From NCBI RefSeq assembly GCF_900103585.1, contig NZ_FNHV01000002.1:237346-301345 (forward strand): a DNA stretch of 64,000 nucleotides, read 5' to 3'. Positions 8,027 to 15,696 of this stretch are shown here, piece after piece. Under the pieces are notes generated by a model that was given only the letters and a program-made list of their open reading frames with translations, was not told the DNA's origin and ran no database searches. Position 1 is the first letter of the stretch. Every line of letters begins with the position of its first letter. The stretch is from Streptomyces sp. cf386. GTDB lineage: Bacteria > Actinomycetota > Actinomycetes > Streptomycetales > Streptomycetaceae. Position numbers and translations under genes: made by a program.

Positions 8027-9145
8027 CTAGGCCGCCGCGGACTGCCCCCGGCGGACGTACAGCCGGAGCGTCCGGTCCATGTCCTGCTCCTCGTGGGCCG
8101 TGCGCTCCTCCTCGACGCTCGCCCGGACGTATCCGGCGCGCGTGGCCACGCCCTGCGACGGGGTGTTGGTGTCCTCGATCATCGCGCACAGCTGCTTCAC
8201 GTCGTCCCTGGCCAGGGCCTGGTCGGAGAGGGTGCGCAGGGCCTCGGTGGCGTAGCCGTGGCCGCGGGCGGATGCGGCGAGGTCGTAGCCGACCTCGGCC
8301 CGGCCCTCGTCGTCCGGTACGCCGTGGAAGCCCACGCCCCCGACCGCAAGGCCGTCCTCCCGCCGGACGAGGACGAACAGCCCCCACTCGGGCCGGTGTA
8401 CGCCCCCCTCGTACGCCTTCATCATCCACTCGGCGGCCTCCCGCGTGCCCTCGAAGGGCCCGCCCTCGACCCACTCGAAGCCGCCGTCGCCGCCGGAGCG
8501 CAGGTCGGCCGCGGAGGCGGGGGTGACGCCCTGGAGGGTGAGGCGGTCGGTGGGGATGACGAGGTTGTTGCGCCAGCGCCACTCGGTGACGGGCGCGCGG
8601 CCGGGCAGATCGCCGCGGCCGGTGGCCCACAGCAGCGTGCGCCAGTGGTCCGGGCCGGGTTGGACGTGCGGAAAGATCGTCGTGAGCACGAACTCGGGGA
8701 GTTCGGCGGGCGGTTCGTACGCCAGGCCGAGCCCCTCGGCGATGTCGTGCGTGTGGAGCAGCACTTCGGCGACGCCCATCGCGGCGAAGCCCTCGCGGTT
8801 CGCGCTGCGGAAGGGGTACGGGTGGAAGGCGCGCGCCTCGCGGGGCGCGGTGCGGACGGCGGCGGTCAGGAGGGCGCCGGTCGTCTCGATGACGTGGAGG
8901 AGGTCCTCGTTGCCGGTGCCCTCGTCGAGGGTGATCTCGAACGGGACGTAGGCGTCCTGGGCGCGTCCGGCCAGGTTGGCGGCGTAGGCGATGAGGTCTT
9001 CGGCGATGTGGAACGCGGTGGCGTGACAGTCCCACTCCACCCGCCCGGCCCGGACGGTCTTCCAGTCCCGGTCCACGGCCGTCCGCAGCAGCGCCACGCA
9101 GCCTGCCACGGCTTCCTGTACGCGTTCCCCGCCCATGTCTCGCAT
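8027..9145 (-). CDS. Fusion of DinB/maleylpyruvate-isomerase-like domain and GNAT acetyltransferase
   Basis: 372 aa with two parts. Residues 1-175 resemble the mycothiol-dependent maleylpyruvate isomerase/DinB four-helix bundle (VEWDCHATAFHIAEDLIAYAANL; then GVAEVLLHTHDIAEGLG with its metal-type His residues). Residues about 210-350 are a GNAT N-acetyltransferase: LTLQGVTP start, EWGLFVLVRREDGLAVGGVGFHG, then AEVGYDLAASARGHGYATEALR containing the R/Q-x-x-G-x-A acetyl-CoA loop as ARGHGYA, and DTNTPSQGVATRAGYVR. The two halves are in one uninterrupted frame. A plausible role is thiol-linked acetylation or detoxification, but that is inference. Confidence 0.87.
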   Translation of the reverse strand: MRDMGGERVQEAVAGCVALLRTAVDRDWKTVRAGRVEWDCHATAFHIAEDLIAYAANLAGRAQDAYVPFEITLDEGTGNEDLLHVIETTGALLTAAVRTAPREARAFHPYPFRSANREGFAAMGVAEVLLHTHDIAEGLGLAYEPPAELPEFVLTTIFPHVQPGPDHWRTLLWATGRGDLPGRAPVTEWRWRNNLVIPTDRLTLQGVTPASAADLRSGGDGGFEWVEGGPFEGTREAAEWMMKAYEGGVHRPEWGLFVLVRREDGLAVGGVGFHGVPDDEGRAEVGYDLAASARGHGYATEALRTLSDQALARDDVKQLCAMIEDTNTPSQGVATRAGYVRASVEEERTAHEEQDMDRTLRLYVRRGQSAAA

Positions 9146-9172
9146 GCCCTGCAGGCTACGGCGACGGGCGGT

Positions 9173-9826
9173 TCAGAGCGACAGCATTTCCAGCTCGGAG
9201 GCGAGGTTGTAGCGGGCCGTGGCCTCCCACTCCTTCCTCCCGTGCGGGGTGCTGAACAGGCTTGGCAGGGCGAGGAGTTGGCGCAGGATCGCGGCGCGGC
9301 CCTCGCGGAAGGCGTCGCTGGGGACGAAGTGGTACTCCTCGCGGACGGCGGCCGTGTAGGCGGCGTACGCGGAGGGCGGCGCGGCGAGGATCGCGAGGTC
9401 GGCGTCACACAGGACCTGGCCGTCGCGGTCGTCCGGCGCCGGGTCGTGGCCGGTGGTCAGGCGGACGAGGCGGGCCACCTCGGCGGTCCGCTCCGCGGGG
9501 ACACCGGCCTCCGGGAGGGCGCGTTCGGCGAGCCGGGCGGAGCGCTCCTCGTTCGTCGACCGGTCCGGCAGGTACACGGCGTCGTGGAACCAGGCCGCGA
9601 GCCGCACCGCCACGACGTCGTCCGCGTACTGCTCCAGTGCGTCGATGTGCCCGAGGACCGCAGCCAGGTGCTCGACGGTGTGGTACCGCCGCTGCGGCTC
9701 CGACCAGCGGCGCAGCAGGGCCTCCCCGTACCGGTCGGGGGAGAGGGAGGAGGCGTGGGACTCGTCGTCCCGCGCCGCGAGCAGGGTGCGCAGCCAGCGG
9801 GACCGGAGATCTTCGAGATCGGCCAT
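9173..9826 (-). CDS. HD-domain metal-dependent phosphohydrolase-like protein
   Basis: 217 aa. Metal-binding residues of an HD fold are visible: His in QRRYHTVEHLAAVLGH, the HD pair in LAAWFHDAVY, and a later Asp in CDADLAIL. The N terminus MADLEDLRSRWLRTLL and the tail FSTPHGRKEWEATARYNLASELEML match a group of uncharacterised HD-domain proteins widespread in actinobacteria and proteobacteria. The start ATG at 9826 is the last Met before the divergent promoter region; the next gene begins 64 bp away on the other strand. Confidence 0.87.
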   Translation of the reverse strand: MADLEDLRSRWLRTLLAARDDESHASSLSPDRYGEALLRRWSEPQRRYHTVEHLAAVLGHIDALEQYADDVVAVRLAAWFHDAVYLPDRSTNEERSARLAERALPEAGVPAERTAEVARLVRLTTGHDPAPDDRDGQVLCDADLAILAAPPSAYAAYTAAVREEYHFVPSDAFREGRAAILRQLLALPSLFSTPHGRKEWEATARYNLASELEMLSL

Positions 9827-9889
9827 GCCTTCATTCTCCCGTCCCGGCATTCTCCCGTCCCGGCCGCCCCGGCCCCTAGCGTGGAGGTC

Positions 9890-10564
9890 ATGACTTCTGC
9901 TGATGCGCACGAGGTAAGGGATCCCGAGCTGCCGGGACGGCTGCTGGTCGTCGAGCGGGACGCGCTGGTTCCGCTGTTGCGCACGCGGCCGGACGCCGAC
10001 TTCGCGCTGCCGACCGTCGCGTGTCCGGGGTGGTCGGTGCGGGATGTGCTGGCGCACTGTTCGGCCGCGCTGATGCGGGTGGTGGAGAGCCGGTTCGAGG
10101 AGGGCGTGTTCTCGCCCGAGTCCAACGACCGGGACATCGCCGAGCGCGCCGACTGGACCAACGCGCGGGTCGTCGACGAACTGGAGCGCGGGATGACCGA
10201 GGCCGGCCCGGTGATCGCCGGGGCGGGCGGAGCGCTGGACGGCATCGCGCTGGGCGAGTGGGTGCACGCCGGTGACGTACGGGAGGTGCTCGGGGAGCCG
10301 GGGGCGTATGCCGGCGCCGGCCTGCCGGATGCGCTGCGCCTGCTGGTCCGGCTGACCCGGGAACGGCGGCACACCCCGCTCCACGCCGACCTGGACGACG
10401 TGGACGAGCCCCTGCGCCTGGGCGAGCCGACGGCTCCGCGGCCCCCGGCGCGGTACATCGGCGACGCCGCCACCCTCGTACGGCTGTATGCGGGGCGGCC
10501 GGCGGAAGGGGGGTCGTACGAGCTGGCGGGGGCGGAGGCGAGGGAGCTGAACATCTTCGGGTGA
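9890..10564 (+). CDS. Maleylpyruvate isomerase family mycothiol-dependent enzyme
   Basis: 224 aa. The N-terminal DinB-like bundle has the family pattern LPTVACPGWSVRDVLAHCSAAL with the first metal His, and GIALGEWVHAGDVREVLGEP supplying the H-x3-D pair. A small C-terminal SCP2-like tail ends AGAEARELNIFG. Proteins of this type use mycothiol as thiol cofactor for isomerase or transferase reactions; the true substrate is unknown. The start ATG is preceded by GGAGG at ideal spacing. It diverges from the HD-domain gene. Confidence 0.9.
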   Translation: MTSADAHEVRDPELPGRLLVVERDALVPLLRTRPDADFALPTVACPGWSVRDVLAHCSAALMRVVESRFEEGVFSPESNDRDIAERADWTNARVVDELERGMTEAGPVIAGAGGALDGIALGEWVHAGDVREVLGEPGAYAGAGLPDALRLLVRLTRERRHTPLHADLDDVDEPLRLGEPTAPRPPARYIGDAATLVRLYAGRPAEGGSYELAGAEARELNIFG

Positions 10565-10628
10565 CCCGACGGATCACGCCAACCAGGTGGCCCTCCTCCT
10601 CGGCGGCTTCTCCAACCCGTACCCTTGG

Positions 10629-10644
10629 ATTGGACTAGACCTGT
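10629..10644. promoter_or_regulatory. DasR-like operator (dre) upstream of cutC
   Basis: ATTGGACTAGACCTGT matches the DasR consensus AGTGGTCTAGACCACT at 12 of 16 positions, including the central CTAGACC core. It lies 43 bp upstream of the cutC start, a typical operator position. DasR is the GlcNAc-responsive GntR regulator of Streptomyces. Confidence 0.5.
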
Positions 10645-10686
10645 AGACGCGCGCAGTCGTCGTCGAATGCCGAGGAATGGGGTCCC

Positions 10687-11382
10687 ATGAGCAAGCGTGC
10701 AGTCCTGGAGGTGATCGCCCTCGGAGTCGAGGACGCGGTCGCCGCCCAGGCCGGAGGTGCGGATCGGCTCGAACTGGTCACCGACATGGCGGCCGACGGG
10801 CTGACCCCGCCGGTCGAGACCGTCGCCGCGATCCGCGCCGCCGTCGACATCGACCTGCGCGTGATGCTGCGGCTGGCGGACGGGTTCGCCGCCGGAGACC
10901 TGGACCGGCTGACGCGGACGGCGCGCGAGATGCGGGGTGCCGGAGCCGACGAGTTCGTGCTCGGTTTCCTCGACACCGACGGCGGGCTGGACCTCGCCGC
11001 CGTTGAGCGGGTGGTGGCGGCGCTGGACGGATGCCGGTGGACCTTCCACCGGGCGATCGACCGGGCTGCGGACCGTGACGCGCTGCGCAAGCAGATGGAC
11101 GGGATGGCGGGGTTGGACACGTATCTCACGGCGGGGTCGGCGGCGGGGGTGGACGACGGGCTTTCCACGTTGCTGGCGGAGGCGGCGCGGAGTGGGGAGC
11201 CCGGGTATGAGCAGGGGATCCTGGTGGGGGGTGGGTTGCGGCTCGATCATGTGCCGGGGCTGGTGGCGGCCGGGATCGACGCGTTTCACATCGGCGGGGC
11301 GGCCAGGCCGGAGGGCTGGGACGGGCCGGTCTCGGCGGAGGCCGTGGCTGAGTGGCGGGGTGTGCTGGACGGGGTTTCGTAG
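10687..11382 (+). CDS. cutC: CutC family protein
   Basis: 231 aa TIM-barrel protein of the CutC family. Visible blocks are LEVIALGVEDAVAAQAGGADRLEL, a SxxGLTP-type block as ADGLTPP, the central GADEFVLGFLDTDGGLD, WTFHRAID, and the C-terminal LVGGGLRLDHV with AFHIGGAAR. Family members were first linked to copper tolerance in E. coli, but the biochemical activity is unsettled. The DasR-like site upstream suggests control by amino-sugar signals here, pointing to a metabolic rather than a copper role (inference). The final quarter has unusually low codon GC at some third positions (GGG, GCG-rich), without a break in frame. Confidence 0.92.
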   Translation: MSKRAVLEVIALGVEDAVAAQAGGADRLELVTDMAADGLTPPVETVAAIRAAVDIDLRVMLRLADGFAAGDLDRLTRTAREMRGAGADEFVLGFLDTDGGLDLAAVERVVAALDGCRWTFHRAIDRAADRDALRKQMDGMAGLDTYLTAGSAAGVDDGLSTLLAEAARSGEPGYEQGILVGGGLRLDHVPGLVAAGIDAFHIGGAARPEGWDGPVSAEAVAEWRGVLDGVS

Positions 11383-11469
11383 GCGGGCGGAGTGGCGGCT
11401 GGGTGGGGGGGTGGGTCGCGCAGCCCGGCGCCGGCGGGGTACCGCCTCTCATGGGGACGGGTGCCGCAA

Positions 11470-11506
11470 CGCCCCCTAGGGGGCGCGGGGAACTGCGCGA
11501 CCAGCC
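11470..11506 (+). repeat. Dispersed gene-end repeat, copy B, with palindromic head
   Basis: The 26-bp core at 11481-11506 is identical to copy A. Here it is preceded by and overlaps the perfect palindrome CGCCCCCTAGGGGGCG (11470-11485), which could fold as a terminator for cutC or, in reverse, for the helicase gene ending at 11563. Confidence 0.85.
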
Positions 11507-11562
11507 ACCGACGACCCGCAGCCCGGCATAACTCGTCTCCGCCCCCCCCGACCCGGTGACTC

Positions 11563-13629
11563 TCAGCCCAGCTGAGCCGGCAACGGAGCCGCATGCACCA
11601 CGATCAGCCCCGACACGGCTCGCGTCAGGGCGACGTACAACCGCCGCAGCCCCGTCCGCTCGTCCGGCTCGCCGTCCACCACCGCCTGCGGCTCGTCCAG
11701 GACGACGTAGTCGTACTCCAAGCCCTTCGCGAGCGACGCCGGGACCAGGGTCAGGCGGGTCTCGTGGGTCGTCTCCTCGCCGGGGGCCAGGTATGTGATC
11801 CCCGCTGCCGTGAGCGCCTCCGACAGGGCCGGGATCCGCGCATCCGCGGCGATCAGCCCGACCGACCCCTCGTTGGCCAGCAACTCCCCGCACGCGGCGA
11901 CCACTTCGGCCGTGTCCGCTGCCGTGCGGACCTCGAAGAAGCCGGGGTTCTCGCGGATCGAGGCCACCGGGGTCAGGCCGGGCGCGATGTGGGGGAGGAG
12001 GCGGGAGGCGTAGGTGATGACGTCCGTCGGGACGCGGAAGCCGGCCGTCAGTTCCTCGATGAGGCCGTCCGACTTGCCGAGGTGGGCCAGCGCCTCGTCC
12101 CAACTGCGGGTCGCCCATGGCGTCGTGCCCTGCGCCAGGTCGCCGAGGACCGTCGCCGAACCGGTCGTGCAGCGGCGGCCCACCGCCCGGTACTGCATCG
12201 GCGAGAGGTCCTGCGCCTCGTCGAGGACGACATGGCCGAGGGAGGGGGTGCGGGCCACGATGTCGGCGGCCTCGTCGATCAGCACCGCGTCCGAAGCGGA
12301 CCACTTGGCGGACTTCAGCGACCGGGCCGGCTTCGCCCACAGGATCGTCTTCCGCTCGTCCTCGCTGAGGATCCCGTCCGCGTGTTCGGCGAGGAAATCG
12401 GCGTCCGACAGCAGGCGCAGGACCAGTTTCGCCGGGTCGACCGGCGGCCACAGCTCCTTGACGGCCGCCTTCACCGCGCTGTTGCGGGCCACCGCGTCCT
12501 GCACCCGGTCGTCCGGCGCCTCGCCCGACCGCTCCATCTGCACCAGCACGGCGTGCGCGATGCGCTGCGGGAGGGCCTCGCGGGCGGCGCCGTAGCGGAT
12601 GTCGCGGGCGAGCAACTCGCGGACGATCTCCTCGACTTCGTACGCCGGGACGCGCCAGCGGCGTGATCCGCGGACCACGACCACCGCTTCCGTCGGCATC
12701 GTCACGTGCGAGTAGATCGCCCGCCGCAGGACCTCCGCCATCCTCGCGTCGCCCTTGACCACCGCGGTCGCCGCCTCGTCCGTGCCGCGCACCTCGACGT
12801 GCGCGACCAGGTCGTCCACCGTCGCCTGGCGGACCGTCAACTCGCCCAGCGCCGGGAGCACTTGCTCGATGTAGTGCAGGAAGGACTTGTTCGGCCCGAT
12901 GACGAGCGTGCCGGTGCGGGCGAGCCGCTCGCGGTGCGCGTACAGCAGGTACGCCACCCGGTGCAGGCCCACCGCCGTCTTCCCGGTGCCGGGGCCGCCC
13001 TGGACACAGACCGTGCCGCCGAGCCCGGACCGGACGATCTCGTCCTGCTCCGGCTGGATCGTCGCCACGATGTCCCGCATCGGGCCGACGCGCGGGCGCT
13101 CGATCTCCTGCTGGAGCAGCTTGCTGGTCCGGGCCGCCTCGGCCGGGTCGGAGAGGTGCTCGTCCTCGTACGCCGTCAGATCGCCGCCCGTGTAGCCGAA
13201 GCGGCGGCGCAGCGCGATGTCCAGCGGGTCCTTCTTCGAGGCCCGGTAGAAGGGCTGGGACACCGGCGCCCGCCAGTCGATGACCATCGGGTCGCCGTCG
13301 GCGTCGTGCACATGTCGGCGCCCGATGTAGAAGCGCTCGCCCTCCGCGCCTTCTGCCTGTTCCATTCCGGGCGCGTGCAGATAGTCCAGCCGCCCGAAGA
13401 ACAGTGGGGTGTCGCTGAGGTCGGCCAGCGCCTTGATGCGCAGGTCGATCTGGTGGGCGAGGACCTCGGCGTTGACCCAGTTCGCGGTGACGTCGCTGAT
13501 GTCGAGGGACTCGACGTCCTCGCGCATGGCGCGCAGGGCGGCGCGGGAGCCGGCGAGGTGGGTGCGCTCCCGGGACAGCGGGTCGAGCGGGTCGAGTGGG
13601 CCAAGTGGGTCGTCGACGGGCGTGGACAA
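11563..13629 (-). CDS. HelD-type superfamily 1 helicase/RNA polymerase-recycling ATPase
   Basis: 688 aa. The order is an N-terminal coiled-coil-like segment (1-100), the conserved block FYIGRRHVHDADGDPMVIDWRAP-type found in HelD proteins (about 100-145), Walker A GGPGTGKTAVGLHR (211 onward), Walker B VVLDEAQDLSP, LTAGFRVP, and the C-terminal motif TLVPASLAKGLEYDYVVLDEP with RRLYVALTRAV. Actinobacterial HelD binds RNA polymerase and frees stalled or rifamycin-blocked enzyme. I looked for a rifamycin-associated element upstream and did not find one. The ATG at 13629 gives a typical full-length protein. The unusually DPLGPLDPLDPL-rich start may be a low-complexity extension. Confidence 0.93.
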   Translation of the reverse strand: MSTPVDDPLGPLDPLDPLSRERTHLAGSRAALRAMREDVESLDISDVTANWVNAEVLAHQIDLRIKALADLSDTPLFFGRLDYLHAPGMEQAEGAEGERFYIGRRHVHDADGDPMVIDWRAPVSQPFYRASKKDPLDIALRRRFGYTGGDLTAYEDEHLSDPAEAARTSKLLQQEIERPRVGPMRDIVATIQPEQDEIVRSGLGGTVCVQGGPGTGKTAVGLHRVAYLLYAHRERLARTGTLVIGPNKSFLHYIEQVLPALGELTVRQATVDDLVAHVEVRGTDEAATAVVKGDARMAEVLRRAIYSHVTMPTEAVVVVRGSRRWRVPAYEVEEIVRELLARDIRYGAAREALPQRIAHAVLVQMERSGEAPDDRVQDAVARNSAVKAAVKELWPPVDPAKLVLRLLSDADFLAEHADGILSEDERKTILWAKPARSLKSAKWSASDAVLIDEAADIVARTPSLGHVVLDEAQDLSPMQYRAVGRRCTTGSATVLGDLAQGTTPWATRSWDEALAHLGKSDGLIEELTAGFRVPTDVITYASRLLPHIAPGLTPVASIRENPGFFEVRTAADTAEVVAACGELLANEGSVGLIAADARIPALSEALTAAGITYLAPGEETTHETRLTLVPASLAKGLEYDYVVLDEPQAVVDGEPDERTGLRRLYVALTRAVSGLIVVHAAPLPAQLG

Positions 13630-13948
13630 GGGGGTGCCTCCGGAGGACCTACGGGTGAGACGGGTGGCGCTGCGAGGTGCCTACCGGTTTCCGTCCGGTC
13701 GGCGGCGCTCCGTGAACGGAGGCGGGCAAGAGCGGAGATTTTAGGTGAGCGCCCCTCTCAAATGCCAACGAATATCTCCGGCCCCTGACCCGCCCCTGAC
13801 CCGCCCCTGTCCGACCCCTAGGGGATCCCGCCGGACGCGGCCCTCCTCCCTGGGGGTAGGGGGTCCGTCCCGAGGCGTACGGAGGTAGTACACGGCTTGG
13901 CACCGTGGGCCGATGCGGTCTTCGTGCCGGTGAACCCATCATGGAGAC
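13630..13948. other. Gene-free gap, 319 bp, promoter region of the helicase gene
   Basis: No convincing gene. The gap holds the leftward helicase promoter and the rightward promoter of the small gene at 13949. It contains an imperfect direct repeat of CCCCTGACCCG-like units at about 13787-13820 and the run CTCCCTGGGGGTAGGGGG at 13848-13863. I see no clear -35/-10 pair. Confidence 0.6.
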
Positions 13949-14128
13949 ATGAGCGCAGCAACCATCCACCCAGCCCCCATGGGACCCCGAGGAGCGACAG
14001 CGCTCCAGGGGAGCCACCGTCATCGCCTCGGCGAAGCCCTGCGTGCCGTCAGGGTGTTCGCGGGTGCGGCCTTCGACGTGATCGTCCTCGGTGAGTACGG
14101 CGAGGAAGCGGGCGTTCGCCACAAGTGA
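13949..14128 (+). CDS. Small conserved protein, 59 aa
   Basis: Translation opens MSAATIHPAPMGPRGATALQ and continues HRLGEALRAVRVFAGAAFDV, ending VLGEYGEEAGVRHK. Codon third positions are strongly G/C in this frame and the stop is 16 bp before the GT87 gene. No domain is known to me; one amphipathic helix is likely. The ribosome site (GGAG) is unusually close to the ATG, so a start at the internal Met11 is possible. Confidence 0.6.
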   Translation: MSAATIHPAPMGPRGATALQGSHRHRLGEALRAVRVFAGAAFDVIVLGEYGEEAGVRHK

Positions 14129-14144
14129 CGCCTAGGGTCACTCC

Positions 14145-15359
14145 GTGACCCGCCGATCACATTCCGCAACTCCCTACAGCCTTCTGGCGACTTCTCTCCT
14201 CGCCCTCCTCACCCTCACCGCCTTCAGCGCCTTCACCACCCTCTGCGTCCACCAGCGCCTCCCGATGGCCGACGCGCTGGTCTACCGGGCGGAAGGCGAA
14301 GCCGTCCTCCGCGGCGGCGCCGATCTCTACGGCTTCACGGTCACCGAGTGGCACCTCCCCGCCACCTATCCGCCCTTCGCGGCCCTCCTCTTCGTCCCGG
14401 CGGCACTGCTCCCGTTCGCCGTCCTCAAGGCGGCCTTCCTGGCGGGCAACGCGCTCCTGGTCGCCGTACTGATCCACCTCTCCGCCCGCCTCGCCGGTCT
14501 GACCCTCGACCTCCCGGTCCGCTGCGCTGCCACGGCCCTGGCCCTCTGGCTGGAGCCGGTCTTCCAGACCCTCCTCTTCGGCCAGATCAACCTCGCCCTG
14601 GCCTGCCTGGTCCTGTGGGACCTGACCCGGCCGTCGGGCGCCCGCTGGAAGGGCGTCGCGATCGGCGTCGCCGCCGGGATCAAGCTCACCCCGGCGATCT
14701 TCATCGCTTACCTGCTGCTGCGAGGGCGCCTCCGGGAGGCAGGCACGGCGACGGCGGCCTTCGCGGGGACCGTCGTACTCGGCGCCCTCGCGCTCCCCTC
14801 CGCGAGCCTCGACTTCTGGACCCGCCGCCTCTACGAGACGGACCGCGTCGGCAAGGCCTGGATCGTCGACAACCAGTCCCTGCAGGGCCTGGCCGCCCGC
14901 GCCCTGGGAGATGCCGCACCGGGCCCGGCCTGGGCGCTCCCGGCGGCGGCCGTCGCCCTCACGGGCCTGTGGCTGACCGCGCGGGCCGCCCGGCAGAGCC
15001 ACGCCCTCCTCCTCATGGCCTTCACCGCGCTGCTGATCTCACCGATCAGCTGGTCCCATCACTGGGTGTGGTGCGTGCCGCTGATCGCGGTACTGCTGGC
15101 GGAGGGGCGCCTGCGTACGGCATGGCTCGTGGTCGTCGTCTTCACCGCCCGCACCATGTGGCTGGTGCCCCACGAGGGCGCCCTGGACCTCGAACTGCCG
15201 TGGTGGCAGCAGGCATTGGCGGCCCCGTACCCCCTCCTGGCGCTCGCCATCGCGTGTGGCAGCATGATCAGCCGTTGTCCGAATCCTTCGATTCATTCGA
15301 TCGAGCAAACGGGGAAATCTGTATGCGCTTCTCGTCGCTTCCGTTCCGCAGGGCGGTGA
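14145..15359 (+). CDS. GT87-type polyprenyl-phosphate-mannose mannosyltransferase-like membrane protein
   Basis: 404 aa with about ten membrane segments. GT-C family marks are the acidic first loop (LPMADALVYRAEGEAVLRGGADLYGF), LPATYPPFAALLF, the loop FGQINLALACLVLWDL and the strongly conserved AAGIKLTPAIFIAYLLLRGR, together with ISWSHHWVW. GT87 enzymes transfer alpha-1,2-mannose from polyprenyl-P-mannose to glycolipids or proteins at the membrane. The last 12 or so codons overlap the next gene's signal-peptide region in another frame, so the functional protein ends near residue 380. GTG start, 16 bp after the small gene. Confidence 0.88.
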   Translation: MTRRSHSATPYSLLATSLLALLTLTAFSAFTTLCVHQRLPMADALVYRAEGEAVLRGGADLYGFTVTEWHLPATYPPFAALLFVPAALLPFAVLKAAFLAGNALLVAVLIHLSARLAGLTLDLPVRCAATALALWLEPVFQTLLFGQINLALACLVLWDLTRPSGARWKGVAIGVAAGIKLTPAIFIAYLLLRGRLREAGTATAAFAGTVVLGALALPSASLDFWTRRLYETDRVGKAWIVDNQSLQGLAARALGDAAPGPAWALPAAAVALTGLWLTARAARQSHALLLMAFTALLISPISWSHHWVWCVPLIAVLLAEGRLRTAWLVVVVFTARTMWLVPHEGALDLELPWWQQALAAPYPLLALAIACGSMISRCPNPSIHSIEQTGKSVCASRRFRSAGR

Positions 15360-15655
15360 GCGGTCTGACCGCCGCCACCGCCCTCGCCCTCGGCGCCACG
15401 CTCGTGGCCGCGCCCAGCGCCTCGGCCGTGGGGGAGCACTCGTCCTGCACCAAGAACATCAGGAACAAGACCCTGCAGGTCGTCCAGTGGGACCACGCGG
15501 ACATGTACGCCAAGCCCAGCTTCAGCTCCACGGTGAAGAAGTCCGTGTTCGCGGGCAGCAACGTGACCGTGTACTGCACCGCCAAGGGCGGTGACTGGTA
15601 CTACTCCAAGCACGGCAGCACCAAGGGCTGGATGGAGTACCACGCCTTCTTCTAG
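15323..15655 (+). CDS. Small secreted SH3-like protein
   Basis: 110 aa. A clear signal peptide (MRFSSLPFRRAVSG followed by a hydrophobic stretch to APSASA) precedes a ~75-residue mature domain: CTKNIRNKTLQVVQWDHADMY, FSSTVKKSVFAGSNVTVYC and GGDWYYSKHGSTKGWMEYHAFF. Alternating strands with conserved W/Y and two Cys (one likely disulfide) match the bacterial SH3 fold of exported Streptomyces proteins. A cell-wall-associated role is likely but unproven. It starts within the 3' end of the GT87 gene (37-bp overlap). Confidence 0.85.
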   Translation: MRFSSLPFRRAVSGLTAATALALGATLVAAPSASAVGEHSSCTKNIRNKTLQVVQWDHADMYAKPSFSSTVKKSVFAGSNVTVYCTAKGGDWYYSKHGSTKGWMEYHAFF

Positions 15656-15696
15656 GCCGTGCAGCCTGGTCCAGCCCGGTTCTTCGCCGCCCTCCG

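Noticed and set aside
13630..13760. Rifamycin-associated element upstream of the HelD-type gene
   Set aside because: I found no 19-bp GGGGCTT...AAGCCCC-like palindrome in the gap.
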